NCBI GenBank assembly: GCA_033977485.1
Contig: CM066983.1
Location: 110,079,580 to 110,143,579, forward strand
From: Hydrangea macrophylla
Lineage: Eukaryota; Streptophyta; Magnoliopsida; Cornales; Hydrangeaceae
DNA: 64,000 bases
Direction: 5' to 3'
Shown: positions 14,201 to 24,441 of the stretch, one piece after another
Numbering within the stretch: position 1 is the stretch's first letter
Layout: the number at the start of each line of letters is the position of its first letter
Program-made: the position numbers and the translations under genes
The notes under the pieces: model-generated
Database searches by the model: none
Told to the model about the DNA's origin: nothing
What the model saw: only the letters and a program-made list of their open reading frames with translations

Positions 14201-17200
14201 AAGTGATTTTAAGTGGTCTCACCAAATCATTTGGAATCCGATTTTAAGATTAAAATTTAAAATAAAATGAAATGATTCCAATTAATGTTTAAATATGTTT
14301 ATAAATGGACTGATCAGCTCCATTGCAAAACTTGAAAAGAAAGTAAAGCCCACCTTATTCCTACAACAACTTTGAAGTCCTCTTCAAGTGATCTTTTGAT
14401 GTACTTGTGGAAATCAAAATTAGTTTGGCTTTGTGGTGCCAAATGTGCCTGAAAATATTAATATATGTCAGCTCACATTCATTATTTGGAATAATAATAG
14501 TAAAAATAATTACTCGTAACAATAAGAACAATAACTAAAGTGTCACATTCATTATTTTTACTCGTAACAATATAAGAACAATAACTAAAGTGTCAATCGT
14601 AATAATAATAGTAAAAATAATTTGGAATATATATACTTACAAGGATAAACCCATGGCGAAGAGTTGAGTAATCCACTTTGGGAACTGATCTAACAAACTG
14701 TCTGAAGAAACACACCTGCAATTTTGAGAAGAATGAGTTATTAAGGTTTTGTGAGCTGCTTTTCCAAAGTAGTACTGGCAATTGAACATTAGAAAGTACA
14801 TGTTAATCTAGACATAAATACTACAGCAACAAAATAGCTAGAGTAATCTCTTCTATACATAATGTTCTTTCACAAATGCCAACACTTCAAAATACAGTTC
14901 ATAATGTTCTTTTCATACCATTAATTTGTTGATGTTATTTGTCAAATTAAGTTATGCCACGTACGTGGGAACAATAATTTATACACGTGTACCAATCACA
15001 GTATCTAAAACAATGTTAATTGTTTTTCCATTAAGAAATGTATGTATAAGGAGCCGAAAGTTCTTACTATCCATAGAAGAACGGGTGTGGTGCTCCAGTA
15101 GCTCAAGTGCCTTCTTCCGAACGAGGTATCTCTGGCAAATCTGAATCTCTCTGGGTCTGTAATACGTACACATACATTCACATCATACTAGAGAATAGAA
15201 GTTGCAACTAAAGCGTAATTTGGTATGGAATTGAACTTTACTTTTTGAATGTACTTATAGACTATCGTTATACTTAACATACAGAGAGAGGGAAAATAAA
15301 GGAAATAGGGTAGAGATAGAGATAAGAATATGTGAGAGTACCCCTTACTCAAAAAGAAAAATTGAAAAGCTAAAATATAGCAGAACTAAGAAAGACTTGT
15401 TCTTTTTTTTTTTTTTTTGAAAAAGTAAAAGTACGACGTCGTAGAATACACCCTAATTAAACTTGTTAAAACATAACAAAACTGAAGAAAATAAGTTAAT
15501 TGCAACTAGTATGATGGAATATTCTGAATGCATCATTCCAAACATATACGTAAGTGCACAAGAGAATTTTAGGGATTTAATATATTCCTAATATGAGAAA
15601 AGAACATGACTAGTTTAGACATATTGGTTTATTGTCGCCCTTATACATGCTATTAGGGCTAAAAAACTAATAAAAAGAAATCTATTGAAAGCAAGGTTAA
15701 GGCCACATTTGTTTCGTGAACGGGATTGATGAGTATTCCTTATACTCTTTATTATTAATAGGACTAATAGTACCACATCCCCCGTGGGATTAATTGGTTC
15801 CTCTCGTACGTATGAGGGATTATTTAGTTAAAATGAACTATTAGTCCCATGTGGTTAAGCATATCCAAACAGTGGACTATTTAATTAAAATGAACTATTA
15901 GTCTAATCCCACCTAATCTTACTATCAGTTTGCAAAACAAACACCTAAATGTACACTCTTATCAGCCTCCACACTTTCCATCAGATAAGTTCATACAAAT
16001 TAATTAACTTGGTTTTCCTTTATATATTTAGTTGATACTAAATTTTCAAGAATTTTTCCCATTAAAAAAAAAAAAACAAAAGAAACTAAATTTCAAGAAG
16101 CTTTGTATAGTAATTAATGTTTGAGAAACATTTTCCACGGAATACTGGACCAATGATTGGCATGTTGTTTCATTCAACATGAAAAGTGAATTAATTAAGA
16201 TCATGAAAGGGGAAAATTATTCAATGAGCCCATCACATCACGTTATTGTATTAACATGGTGTGACACTCTAACAACATGAGACCGTCTGCTCACTAAATA
16301 TGAGTTGGTACGACAATAAATTATGACCCCTATTTCCGGCTCTGAATACCTACCATGTGAAAATTGATACTCAGTAGACTTTGTTTCCATTTCCCAAGCC
16401 TTCCACTTTCTCATCTGCAATTCATTGAAAAAAGAAAATCATTTAATTTAAAGAGCTTAAAATGGTCCTAAAAAAACAAGGGGGACCAACACTGATAGAA
16501 GTATCAGGTTACCTTATTTATTTTTATTTTTGACTATTTTTAACTCTTTAACATGTGCTAAAAGGGCACATGATAATAAAACCCATAAAATATAGCACAA
16601 ATTACACTTTAATTCATTAAACTATAATTTGTTTTCAATTGTAACCATAAACTTTTTTTTTTTTGCAATTAGGTCCTTGAACTTAAAATATTCATTCAAT
16701 CAGACCCAAATTCTGACACTATTAGCTTAAACTATTATAAAATTGTCACGTACATTGCGCGTAATACTTACCTGTCACATGTTAGGTTAAGACAAATACG
16801 AGAGATTGTGAATAGTGTGAAAATCGCATTCAATCAGATCTGAAATCGCGTTCAATCAAATTCGAAAACATATTCGACTAGATCCAAAATTGCATTCAAT
16901 CATACCCAAAATCACATTATTTTTTAGCCATTCACTGTCTCCCGTGTTTTTCTTAACCTAATATGTGACAGGTAAGCATTACGTGCAACGCATGTGACAA
17001 TATCTAATAATTTAAGCTAACAGTATCAGAATTTGGGTCTGATTGAATGAATTTTGAAGTTCAATGACCTAATTGCAAAAGAAAAAGTTTATGGACCCAA
17101 TTGAAAATATGTGTATAGTTTAATGGACAAAAGTGTAATTTGCCCTAAAATATATAAATACATGTGTATATAAATCATATGAAAATCCGTAATCAGAGAG

Positions 17201-18450
17201 AGAGAGAGAGAGAGAGAGAGTAATTACCTTTAGTCGGCCAAAAGCCAAGGTGGAAATACAATAAATCACGTGGGTAATGGCTAAAACAAAGATGAATATG
17301 TGCAGTTGATGAATTCCATAAGTGGAAACAAAAGGAACTCTACCCTGCAAAACGAATGCACCCAAACACAACTCAAACTTCAATAACTGCTGCATTAATT
17401 AAAAAAAAAAAAAAAAATTAGTGATTTTTAAAATTATTTTCGTAGATTTTTTCTTCTTCTTTCCAAATGGGTTAAGTTTTTTATTCGAATTTGAAAATTC
17501 CAAAGACGAAGAAAGTAACTACATTAGGAAAGAGACAAAATTATAAGGTACTCCATAATTGATCATATTGACTTCCCCTAATTAAGTAAAGGTCAACAAA
17601 AGTACATTAACCTCGATCTCCCTGTTAATGACAAATGTAAAATTATCAATATACCCCTAAAAATAAAACATAATATTTTCATTTTATAACCAAAACATTA
17701 TAGAGGACAAGTTTATTATTATTATTATTAAATAAATATAGTCAAAGCACACATCAGACATAGACTGATAGACACTACCTGGATTCATATTGAGTTCCCA
17801 TCAAAAAGATTTATTTTTAAAAAATTGAATTGGATTATTATAAAGAATGATAAATTGACTAATCAAGGATGAAATTGTTTTTAAACTACAAAATTGCCAT
17901 TCTAAAATTTTTCATATACCACGAGAGAAGTTCTAGTATTTTTGACTTAAATACTTCTGGGGAGGTCATCGTCGATTACCTTAATTATCTTGAATAAAAT
18001 TCAATTATAAGAGTTGCAATATTAAGTGAAAAAAAAAAAAAAAAAGGAAAATTGAACATGCCTGTTTGCAAGTTGGGCCATATTTATCACCAGCCAAGAC
18101 ACGCCGGTAAGTCTCGTCGGAGTCTAGAAATGAGAAAAGCCTTCTCCGGTGATAGTAACCACCGGAATCTATATCTATATTTTTATAAGTTTTGGTCTTG
18201 AGGCTCTCTTGCTTCTTAGTGCATGGATGCCAAGTAGATGCTACTGATTTTGGTATACATATTTGTGATATGGGCCCTTGTCCCACTACTAGCAGCAATG
18301 ATATAAATCCCATCAGCATAAGCTCTGTAGAGAGAGAGAAAAAAAAAAAAAAAAAAAAAACATATTAGTACTTAATAATTAACTTTTCTGATATAAACTG
18401 CATATCCAATAAGTGATAATTCTTGGATATGTTCATAGGATATATACACA

Positions 18451-18490
<40 letters not shown>

Positions 18491-20740
18491 AACACACCTG
18501 CTTTGACCTTTTCTAGTGCTTCAAAAAGAGCATTCTTGTTTTTCTTTTTTAGCCACTGCAAAACAAAACCAAGTTTTCATTTGAAAATCAAAATTTTTAC
18601 ATCTTAACGTAATTGTCTGTCTCAAATTTAGAGATTTTTAAAGTTAATTTTCTCTTTATCATTTAAGTAAGGTCTCTCACATTTCATTTGATATGACACC
18701 GTAAATTGAGACCTAATAATTTAGAGCAACAACGAAAAGTTTTAAAAAATTTTACTATCAAGGAACCTTTCTTAAATAGGTTTAATTTTCAGAAGAGACC
18801 CTTAATTAAGGACATAGAGAGAGTGGTAACCAAAGGACAGAGGCGGTAATTAATTTTGGTGTGGGCTAAACTGAATAAAGAAAATTGTCTTAATCCAATA
18901 TTTAGAGTGGTCCAAGTTATTTTTTTTGCTAAAAGATAATTTCAACAAGGAACCCGTGGCGGAGCCATGTGGGGACAAGAAGGGGCACATGCCCCCTTTG
19001 ATTTTTTTAATTAAAATTCTTCTTTTAGTATTTTCCTAAATTTTCATTGTGCCTCCCTAAATTTTTCATTGTGCCCTCCTAATCTATTTTTTGGTCCTTG
19101 GATGGGGTTGTAAAAATAATTCTCTACACATCCTCTCTCCACTACTTAAATTTTTACCTTAAAAAAAGGGTTAATTACATTTTACCAACTTGTGGTTAGG
19201 CTAATTTTCACTTTACTCCTTTGGTTCAAAAGAAGAAACTTCACCCCTGTGGTTTTGAACTAAAGTGAAACTACTAAGATTTCTCTCAAAATAGCCGGAT
19301 TTAGTGTTAAAATTAGCCCAGTATAGAAAGTTTAAGTGTCAAAATTAATTGACGGGACATAAGTAGTTAACCCCTAAATTAGCCCCCCATAGAGATTAAG
19401 TGTTAACAATTAGCCTCACGTAGGTAGGCTAAATGACAACATTATCTCCACATACTCAAAATTAAGCTCACAAAGGGATCCAAGTGTTAATTTCAGAGTT
19501 TTCATCAATGATGTGCAAACTATTAGAATATTTTGTAATTGTGACATAAAATGAATTTTACACATAATTGTACACATAGTTATATAAATAGACAAAAAAA
19601 AAAAAATTGGCTCAGGTACAGCGCCCCCAAACTCCCATAAGCTTGTGCCCCCTAGACTAAATTTCTAACTCCGCCCCTGAAGGAACCACTAGCACCATTG
19701 GTGCCTGTCCTCCTTTCTTCTTTCTTCTTTTTTTTGGGCATATGTTTCAAATGATCCTAGAAGTACTGACAATTATACTGCACACATCCTCGTCTACGAA
19801 CCTTTGAGGAGCTGGAGTTCTAACATTGATTCTCTGATCTACAAAGCTTGGGTGGACCAAGTTTCATTTGGGTTTATATGGTGCATGTAATGCCCCCCAA
19901 CAAAAAAATTTGTTGTCTTTGGGTTCTGCCTTGGTATTAATATTAACATCTATAGATGGTTACTATGTATTAAAATTAAGGGTAAATTATATAGATACCC
20001 TTTTATCTATTGCACTTTTTTATTAATATTTCTTAAATTAAAAAAACTCAATAAATTGATCTCCTAAACTATTTGTGAGGAGCTATTTGAGGGGATGATT
20101 AGTGTGGGAAGAAAAATATAGAGCATTTTTACTCACTCATTTTTGGTTTATTATTGCTCACTCAGACTTTTACTGGATGACTCGTGTCTCATTCCAGAGG
20201 CAAAATAGGATGCGTGTCGTCCAATAAAGGCTTAGATGAGCAACCAACGGTGAACCAAAGATGAGTGAGCAAAAATACTCTCAGAAAAAATTATAGTTGA
20301 AGAGGTTTGGTTGTTGAATTTTTAGTTTAGAGGTTGTTAGTAACAAAAATGATAATACATGAGGGGGTGTATATATAATTTACCCAAAAATTAATATCTA
20401 GTTATACAAAGATTCTCTAAAGAGGACCACCTCTTTTTATTAAAGAGAGGACCTCTGTTTTGACCGATGGATTGTGTTTAAAAACTGTGAAATGACAAAA
20501 CTGCCATTAATGAAAACACGATCCGACGGCCAAAATAGAAGTCCTCTCTTTAATAAAGAGAGGGCGCCCTCTTTATAGCCTGACTGCTAGTTATATATAT
20601 ATATATATATATACCTCTCCAAATATGTGAAGCAGGTGTTCAATGGCAATTGATATAGCAATAAGCACAAAGCAGACAACTGCGACAGCCCATGTGGGAG
20701 TTTCCTCCAAAGAGAGATCCCCTGGCTTCTTCGATGCCAT
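10443..20740 (-). CDS. MLO-like seven-transmembrane calmodulin-binding protein, 15 exons
   Basis: Exons in coding order are 20740-20615, 18555-18498, 18324-18062, 17344-17228, 16414-16354, 15156-15068, 14715-14641, about 14449-14355, 13565-13516, 12139-12099, 11974-11801, 11662-11627, 11479-11412, 11307-11247 and 10943-10443. All junctions keep frame, giving about 604 residues, the usual MLO length. The start [10 protein letters not shown] is followed by TM1 (residues about 17-39). Family landmarks follow in order: WLKK...[86 protein letters not shown] and [17 protein letters not shown] calmodulin-binding helix with W459 comes next, then a Ser/Pro-rich tail with MSPVHLL. MLO proteins act at the plasma membrane in calcium signalling, powdery-mildew susceptibility or tip growth, depending on clade. 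The tail somewhat resembles the MLO1/13/15 type, but clade is not certain. Intron 3 has a GC donor (CAG|GCATG) at 18061. No break was seen, so the gene looks functional. Confidence 0.95.
12879..13395 (+). mobile_element. Probable solo Ty1/copia LTR in an MLO intron
   Basis: The segment begins TGTTGGGC and near its end shows the phrase 'aaggattttccacgtaaat' followed by a T-rich stretch, a pattern common at the 3' part of plant copia LTRs. It lies between exons 9 and 10 of the MLO gene, opposite to the gene's transcription. I could not match a 5-bp target duplication, so the right end is approximate. Confidence 0.5.
15701..15945. mobile_element. Tourist/PIF-Harbinger-type MITE in MLO intron
   Basis: Left terminus GGCCACATTTGTTTCGTGAA and right terminus TTTGCAAAACAAACACC are imperfect inverted repeats, each flanked by TAA (15698-15700 and 15946-15948). 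The interior repeats 'ggactaatag/ctattagtc' motifs. It sits between exons 5 and 6 of the MLO gene. Confidence 0.7.
16595..17145. mobile_element. Mutator-type MITE with about 240-bp inverted repeats in MLO intron
   Basis: Two arms of about 240 bp are inverted copies with scattered mismatches. The termini are GCACAAATTACACTTT and, read inward on the other strand, GGGCAAATTACACTTT. The flanks are identical 9-mers TAAAATATA (16586-16594 and 17146-17154). Long TIRs plus a 9-bp duplication indicate a non-autonomous MULE. It lies between exons 4 and 5 of the MLO gene; transcripts through it could form a long hairpin. Confidence 0.9.
18955..19679. mobile_element. hAT-type non-autonomous element in MLO intron 1
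   Basis: It begins CGTGGCGGAGCC and ends CTCCGCCCCTG (imperfect inverted termini). It is flanked by identical 8-mers AAGGAACC (18947-18954 and 19680-19687). No transposase is present. The phrase 'gggttaattacattttacc' near 19169 is a common plant MITE start and may mark a nested insertion whose other end I could not define. Confidence 0.8.
20407..20586. mobile_element. 180-bp Mutator-type MITE beside MLO exon 1
   Basis: It is flanked by identical 9-mers CTAGTTATA (20398-20406 and 20587-20595). Left CAAAGATTCTCTAAAGAGG mirrors right ...CCCTCTTTATAGCCTGACTG imperfectly. An internal palindrome around TTTATTAAAGAGAGG adds fold-back potential. A related copy is at 52927-53106. It ends only 28 bp from the 5' splice site of MLO exon 1. 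Confidence 0.85.
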
Positions 20741-21265
20741 CCTTCAAATATATGTATCTATTAATTGCTTCCTTCAGATATATATAAAATATGTATATAT
20801 ATATGTATCTCTATATATAGCTTGCTTTGAGGTGAATAACTTTCAATAAGTTCACCCAAAATGATGTACGTTGAAGCCAATTTAGATAGGAGTGTGTTCT
20901 TCTGGACTATATATAGGGGGATAGATCAATAATTTTGGAACTTCAAAGACTTTTTTGCTATGAGAGACAGAGAGAGAGAGAGTTTAATAGGAGTGTAAAA
21001 GCAAGTTTGTTTTAATGAATTTATAGACTTTAGTGAGAGAGGAGAGAGAATGAGAGACTTTGACTTTAGGGGTTTCTTATTTATTTCTTTTTCATTTGTC
21101 ATTACTTTTTTTTTTTGGTGCGGGTGAAGGCACATCATTATTATTATTATTATTATTAAAAAAGGGGATAATCAAGTCCTAAACAAAAAGCACATCATTA
21201 TATGCATTATTACACAGAAAAAAATGCTTGCTGCTTTTGATTCAAAAAAACTTTAATAGTTATAC
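20741..21265 (-). promoter_or_regulatory. MLO upstream region
   Basis: This is the sequence immediately upstream of the MLO ATG (minus strand). It has several TATA-like AT runs (20778-20820) and GA-rich tracts (20965-20985, 21035-21055) typical of plant 5' leaders. I cannot fix a transcription start. Confidence 0.45.
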
Positions 21266-21760
21266 AGAGTGGCGGATGCACATAGGGGAAGTGGAGGCAA
21301 TTGCCTCCTTTAACATTTTAAAATTATTATTTTACTTTATAAATTTTATATAATATTTATTTTTGTCTCTTAATTGTCCACCTCAACTTTTCAAGATCAC
21401 TTTTTTACGTTATATATTTCATACATTAGTTATTTTTTTTGCCCCTTAATTCCCCCTCAAACAACCCCCCCCCCCCCCCCAACTTTTCAAAATAATTCTT
21501 TCACCTTACATATTTCATACTTTATTTATTTTTGTCCCTTAACTGCCCTTCAATTTTTCAAAAGAATGCTTTTAAGCTTTAAAAAACCGGTTCGCCCACC
21601 TTACATATTTCATACTTTATTTATTTTTGCCCCTTAATTGCCCTTCAATTTTTCAAAAGAATGCTTTTAAGCTTTAAAAAATTGGGTCGGGGGCGCTGCC
21701 CCTGAACCCTCGTATAAGTTTGCACCCCCTCCCTTGGATAAAACTCCTGGGTCCACCCCT
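21266..21760. mobile_element. hAT-type element upstream of MLO
   Basis: It begins AGAGTGGCGGATGCAC and ends GGGTCCACCCCT, related to the termini of the intron 1 element at 18955-19679. The flanking 8-mers AGTTATAC (21258-21265) and AGTTGTAC (21761-21768) match at 7 of 8 positions. Inside are two near-identical segments ('cttacatatttcatactttatt', 21504 and 21601) and a C18 run, suggesting an internal duplication. No transposase is present. Confidence 0.75.
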
Positions 21761-21804
21761 AGTTGTACCACATGTAGTCCATGTAATACAATTGACTAAG
21801 TATT

Positions 21805-22004
21805 TTTTTTTTTTGGTCTAGACCTCTGGTATCCGGAACCACATAGGGCTTCGACTAATCCTGATCGAGTCGGGTAGGACCCGTTAGGGCGACAAAGCTC
21901 TCCCAACAAGAATTTAATCGCAACTGCATATTCAAGACTCGAACTCGAGACTTTAGTTAAACTAGAGCAATCCCTTTGCCAGTTGCTCTACGCGCCTGTT
22001 AGTA
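21805..22004 (-). mobile_element. tRNA-derived SINE (Au-like)
   Basis: Read on the minus strand it starts with a tRNA-like head containing a B-box-like GAGTTCGAGTC. A body follows with 'cgactcgatcaggattagtcg', similar to the plant Au SINE family, and it ends in an A-rich tail (T run at 21803-21814 on plus). Identical 10-mers ACTAAGTATT flank it (21795-21804 and 22005-22014). Confidence 0.8.
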
Positions 22005-22014
22005 ACTAAGTATT

Positions 22015-23001
22015 GAAATTTAGATTCGGGAATCATAGCATTATTAGAGAGGGATATTAATGTGTGTGTATATATATATATATGTGTGTGTGTGTGTGGG
22101 TGTATTTATGGAATGTATTTATTGATGAGGTCTGTATGTAAGCCCCTTTTCAAAATTTTCATTGTTCACTCTTTAATTTTCAGGTCTGCATAGCCAGACA
22201 TGTAAGTGTAACTTTGTTGAACATATATATGATTTATATTAATCTTTTTAGCACTAAACTTTATTTGCTTATCAATGAATATGAAATTTCTTCTCAACCC
22301 ATTATTTCTTAAACAAATTACAAATTATTGATTCTCACTCTCACACACACATGAAAATGTTGAAAAAAATGTAAACTTTCCAATCCGAAAATGGAGCTAG
22401 TATGTTTACAAAAATCCAGGGTGATCAAGCCAAGAGTAAGAGTAAAACTACACTTAGTGGTCACAAATATGTTTATCCAGTTTCTTTTAATAATAATAAT
22501 TAATCTATCAATTATGTTGTCGTGCCAAAACCGAGTTGATTGACCCATTCTTTAACTTTGGCAATCAATCAGACCAAACAAAAATAGACCCAAAAAAAAA
22601 AATTGGCCAAGCAAGAATTTGGAACAAGTCAAATAATCACTTAAGCACTTGTTTGGTGCCAAGTCTGATTCTGATTTCTGGATACCCCCTCCCCCATCAG
22701 AAACCAGACAAGGTCTTAACTGTATTAATTTCAATGTTCTAATTTCCTTCAAGTGCCTTTATTAAATGGCAATCGTTCCATGACTTGCAGGGATGTAGTG
22801 GGGGCTAATTCTAGATGAATATCGTACTTATTAGGATAAATTACACTTTTTCACCCTTTTTGAGAGTTGTGATACTTTATTATGTGCACTTTCAATTTGA
22901 ACATTTTGGGTATTATAGTTTCATAAGTGTGACAAATCAGTTAATTTATGTCTTTTATAATAAAGTTAGAACTTTATTAGTTTAAATAATTATATTAAAC
23001 T
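22015..23001. other. Intergenic DNA, nothing recognised
   Basis: AT-rich sequence with GT/TA microsatellite near 22062-22098. Short ORFs on both strands show no family features. I see no convincing transposon termini here. Confidence 0.5.
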
Positions 23002-23250
23002 TGTGACGACCAAGAGCCAATACTCCTGAGGCAGGATAGCCAAGATGGATGAGGTGAGGTCGGGTGTGGGGGCTTGTCCCATATCGCCTGGGGTGAAGTT
23101 CATGGACTAGTTTATAAGGATTAATCGCCCCTCTATATGCAACAAGGCCTCCTTGCCCGAGTGGTGAAAGAACAGAACTTTGAGGGCAGACGCCAGTGTT
23201 CAAAACCTGGTAGGCACCCAAAGAGGACAATATTTGATATAGGGGTAGGT

Positions 23251-23386
23251 TGCGCATGCTATGATACCTTAACAAGGCCTTTTAAAACCGTGAGGGAGCT
23301 AAACACGAAAGAACTTCATAGTTAAGCGTGCTGCTGCCAGAGCAGTACTAGGGATGGGTGACCCCCTGGGAAGTTCTTTGTGTTTA
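23251..23386 (+). ncRNA. 5S rRNA-derived Pol III module, Cassandra 5' LTR
   Basis: The segment follows plant 5S rRNA. It includes AGTTAAGCGTGCT (Box A region) at 23320-23332, AGCAGTACTAGGGATGGGTGACC (intermediate element and Box C region) at 23341-23363, and CCTGGGAAGTTCTTTGTGTT near the end. The 5' half is more diverged and contains a short insertion relative to canonical 5S. This is an LTR module, not a genomic 5S array copy. Confidence 0.85.
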
Positions 23387-23764
23387 GGCCCAAAGCGGAC
23401 AATATTGTTGCTAGAAGGGGAGGTGGGTCGTTACAAATGGTATCAGAGCGGAAACCCAGCCGAAAATGTGGGGCGGGTCCCACACGAGGACGTGTGACCC
23501 TTAAGGAGGGTGGATTGTGACGACCAAGAGCCAATACTCCTGAAACAGGATGGCCAAGATGGATGAGGTGAGGTTGGGTGTGGGGGCTTGTCCCACATCG
23601 CCTGGGGTGAAGTTCCTGGACTAGTTTATAAGGATTAATCGCCCCTCTATATGCAACAAGGCCTCCCTACCCGAGTGGTGAAAGAACAAAACCTTGAGGG
23701 CAGGCGCCAGTGTTCGAAACCTCGTAGGCACCCAAAGAGGACAATATTGGATATAGGGGTAGGT

Positions 23765-23900
23765 TACGCATGCTCTGATACCTTAACAAGGCCTTTTAAA
23801 ACCGTGAGGGAGTTAAACACGAAAGAACTTCACAGTTAAGCGTGCTGCTGCCAGAGCAGTACTAGGGATGGGTGACCCCCTGGAAAGTTCTTTGTGTTTA
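23765..23900 (+). ncRNA. 5S rRNA-derived Pol III module, Cassandra 3' LTR
   Basis: This is the second copy of the LTR 5S module, with the same preserved internal control regions (AGTTAAGCGTGCT and GGGATGGGTGACC) and a few substitutions relative to the first copy. Confidence 0.85.
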
Positions 23901-24188
23901 GGCCCAAAGCGGACAATATTGTTGCTAGAAGAGGAGGTGGGTCGTTACAAAACTCCCCAAAAATTTTCTTAAATGTAGTATTTTCTCTTTTCTTTGAGCA
24001 CCTAATTATTTTTTTACCACCTTCCATCAGTCAGGTATCCGAGTCTGGTCACCTATTAGTTTTATTATATGAGTATTATATATACATAAGAGGTATAATC
24101 TGATAATTAATTTAAATAATTCAACGTAATTACAAATCATAAAAGAATAGAACAATACATCTATCTACTATATATATATAAAGAGCAA

Positions 24189-24441
24189 CAGTCCGGGTCC
24201 AAAGCGCACTGGGTAAAACCCACGGATCCAAAACGGGGCATATCAATATCCAAAATTAGGGCTTGATTTCACCCCCAATATTTCACTCCCTCTCTCATGA
24301 TTTGTCCCCCCAAACCTCTACCTTTCTTTGCGTCTCTCATTCTCTTATCCTTTCAATTCGGCGCCGATGCCAGAACCAGCCCGGCGGCTCCCCTGCACCA
24401 GTCGGGTGCCCACCAAAACCCCCTCTCTCTCTCTCTCTCTG
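24189..24441 (+). repeat. MULE left terminal inverted repeat, outer part
   Basis: Inverted copy of about 41560-41820. Shared blocks include 'agcgcactggg', 'cccccaatatttcactccctctctca', 'tcctttcaattcgg' and 'ccagcccggcggctcccctgcaccagtc' (partly listed). It is interrupted at 24442 by a solo LTR. Confidence 0.9.

Larger units (their letters stand above)
23002..23949 (+). mobile_element. Complete Cassandra TRIM retrotransposon carrying 5S rRNA-like LTRs
   Basis: Two 434-bp LTRs (23002-23435 and 23516-23949, TGTGACGACC...GGTCGTTACA) flank an 80-bp interior. The interior has a primer-binding site TGGTATCAGAGC (23438-23449, complementary to initiator tRNA-Met) and a polypurine tract TAAGGAGGGTGG before the second LTR. 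The target duplication AAACT is exact (22997-23001 and 23950-23954). The LTRs differ at roughly 20 positions by eye. There is no coding capacity, as expected for a TRIM that depends on other elements' proteins. Each LTR contains a 5S rRNA-derived module, the defining feature of Cassandra. Confidence 0.95.

Noticed and set aside
23154..23208. Possible genuine tRNA gene
   Set aside because: Only A- and B-box-like motifs are present; I could not draw an acceptor stem or anticodon arm.
23137..23839. Pair of similar 62-codon ORFs (MQQGL...) suggesting a duplicated gene
   Set aside because: They are the two LTRs of the Cassandra element read through their tRNA-like and 5S-like parts.
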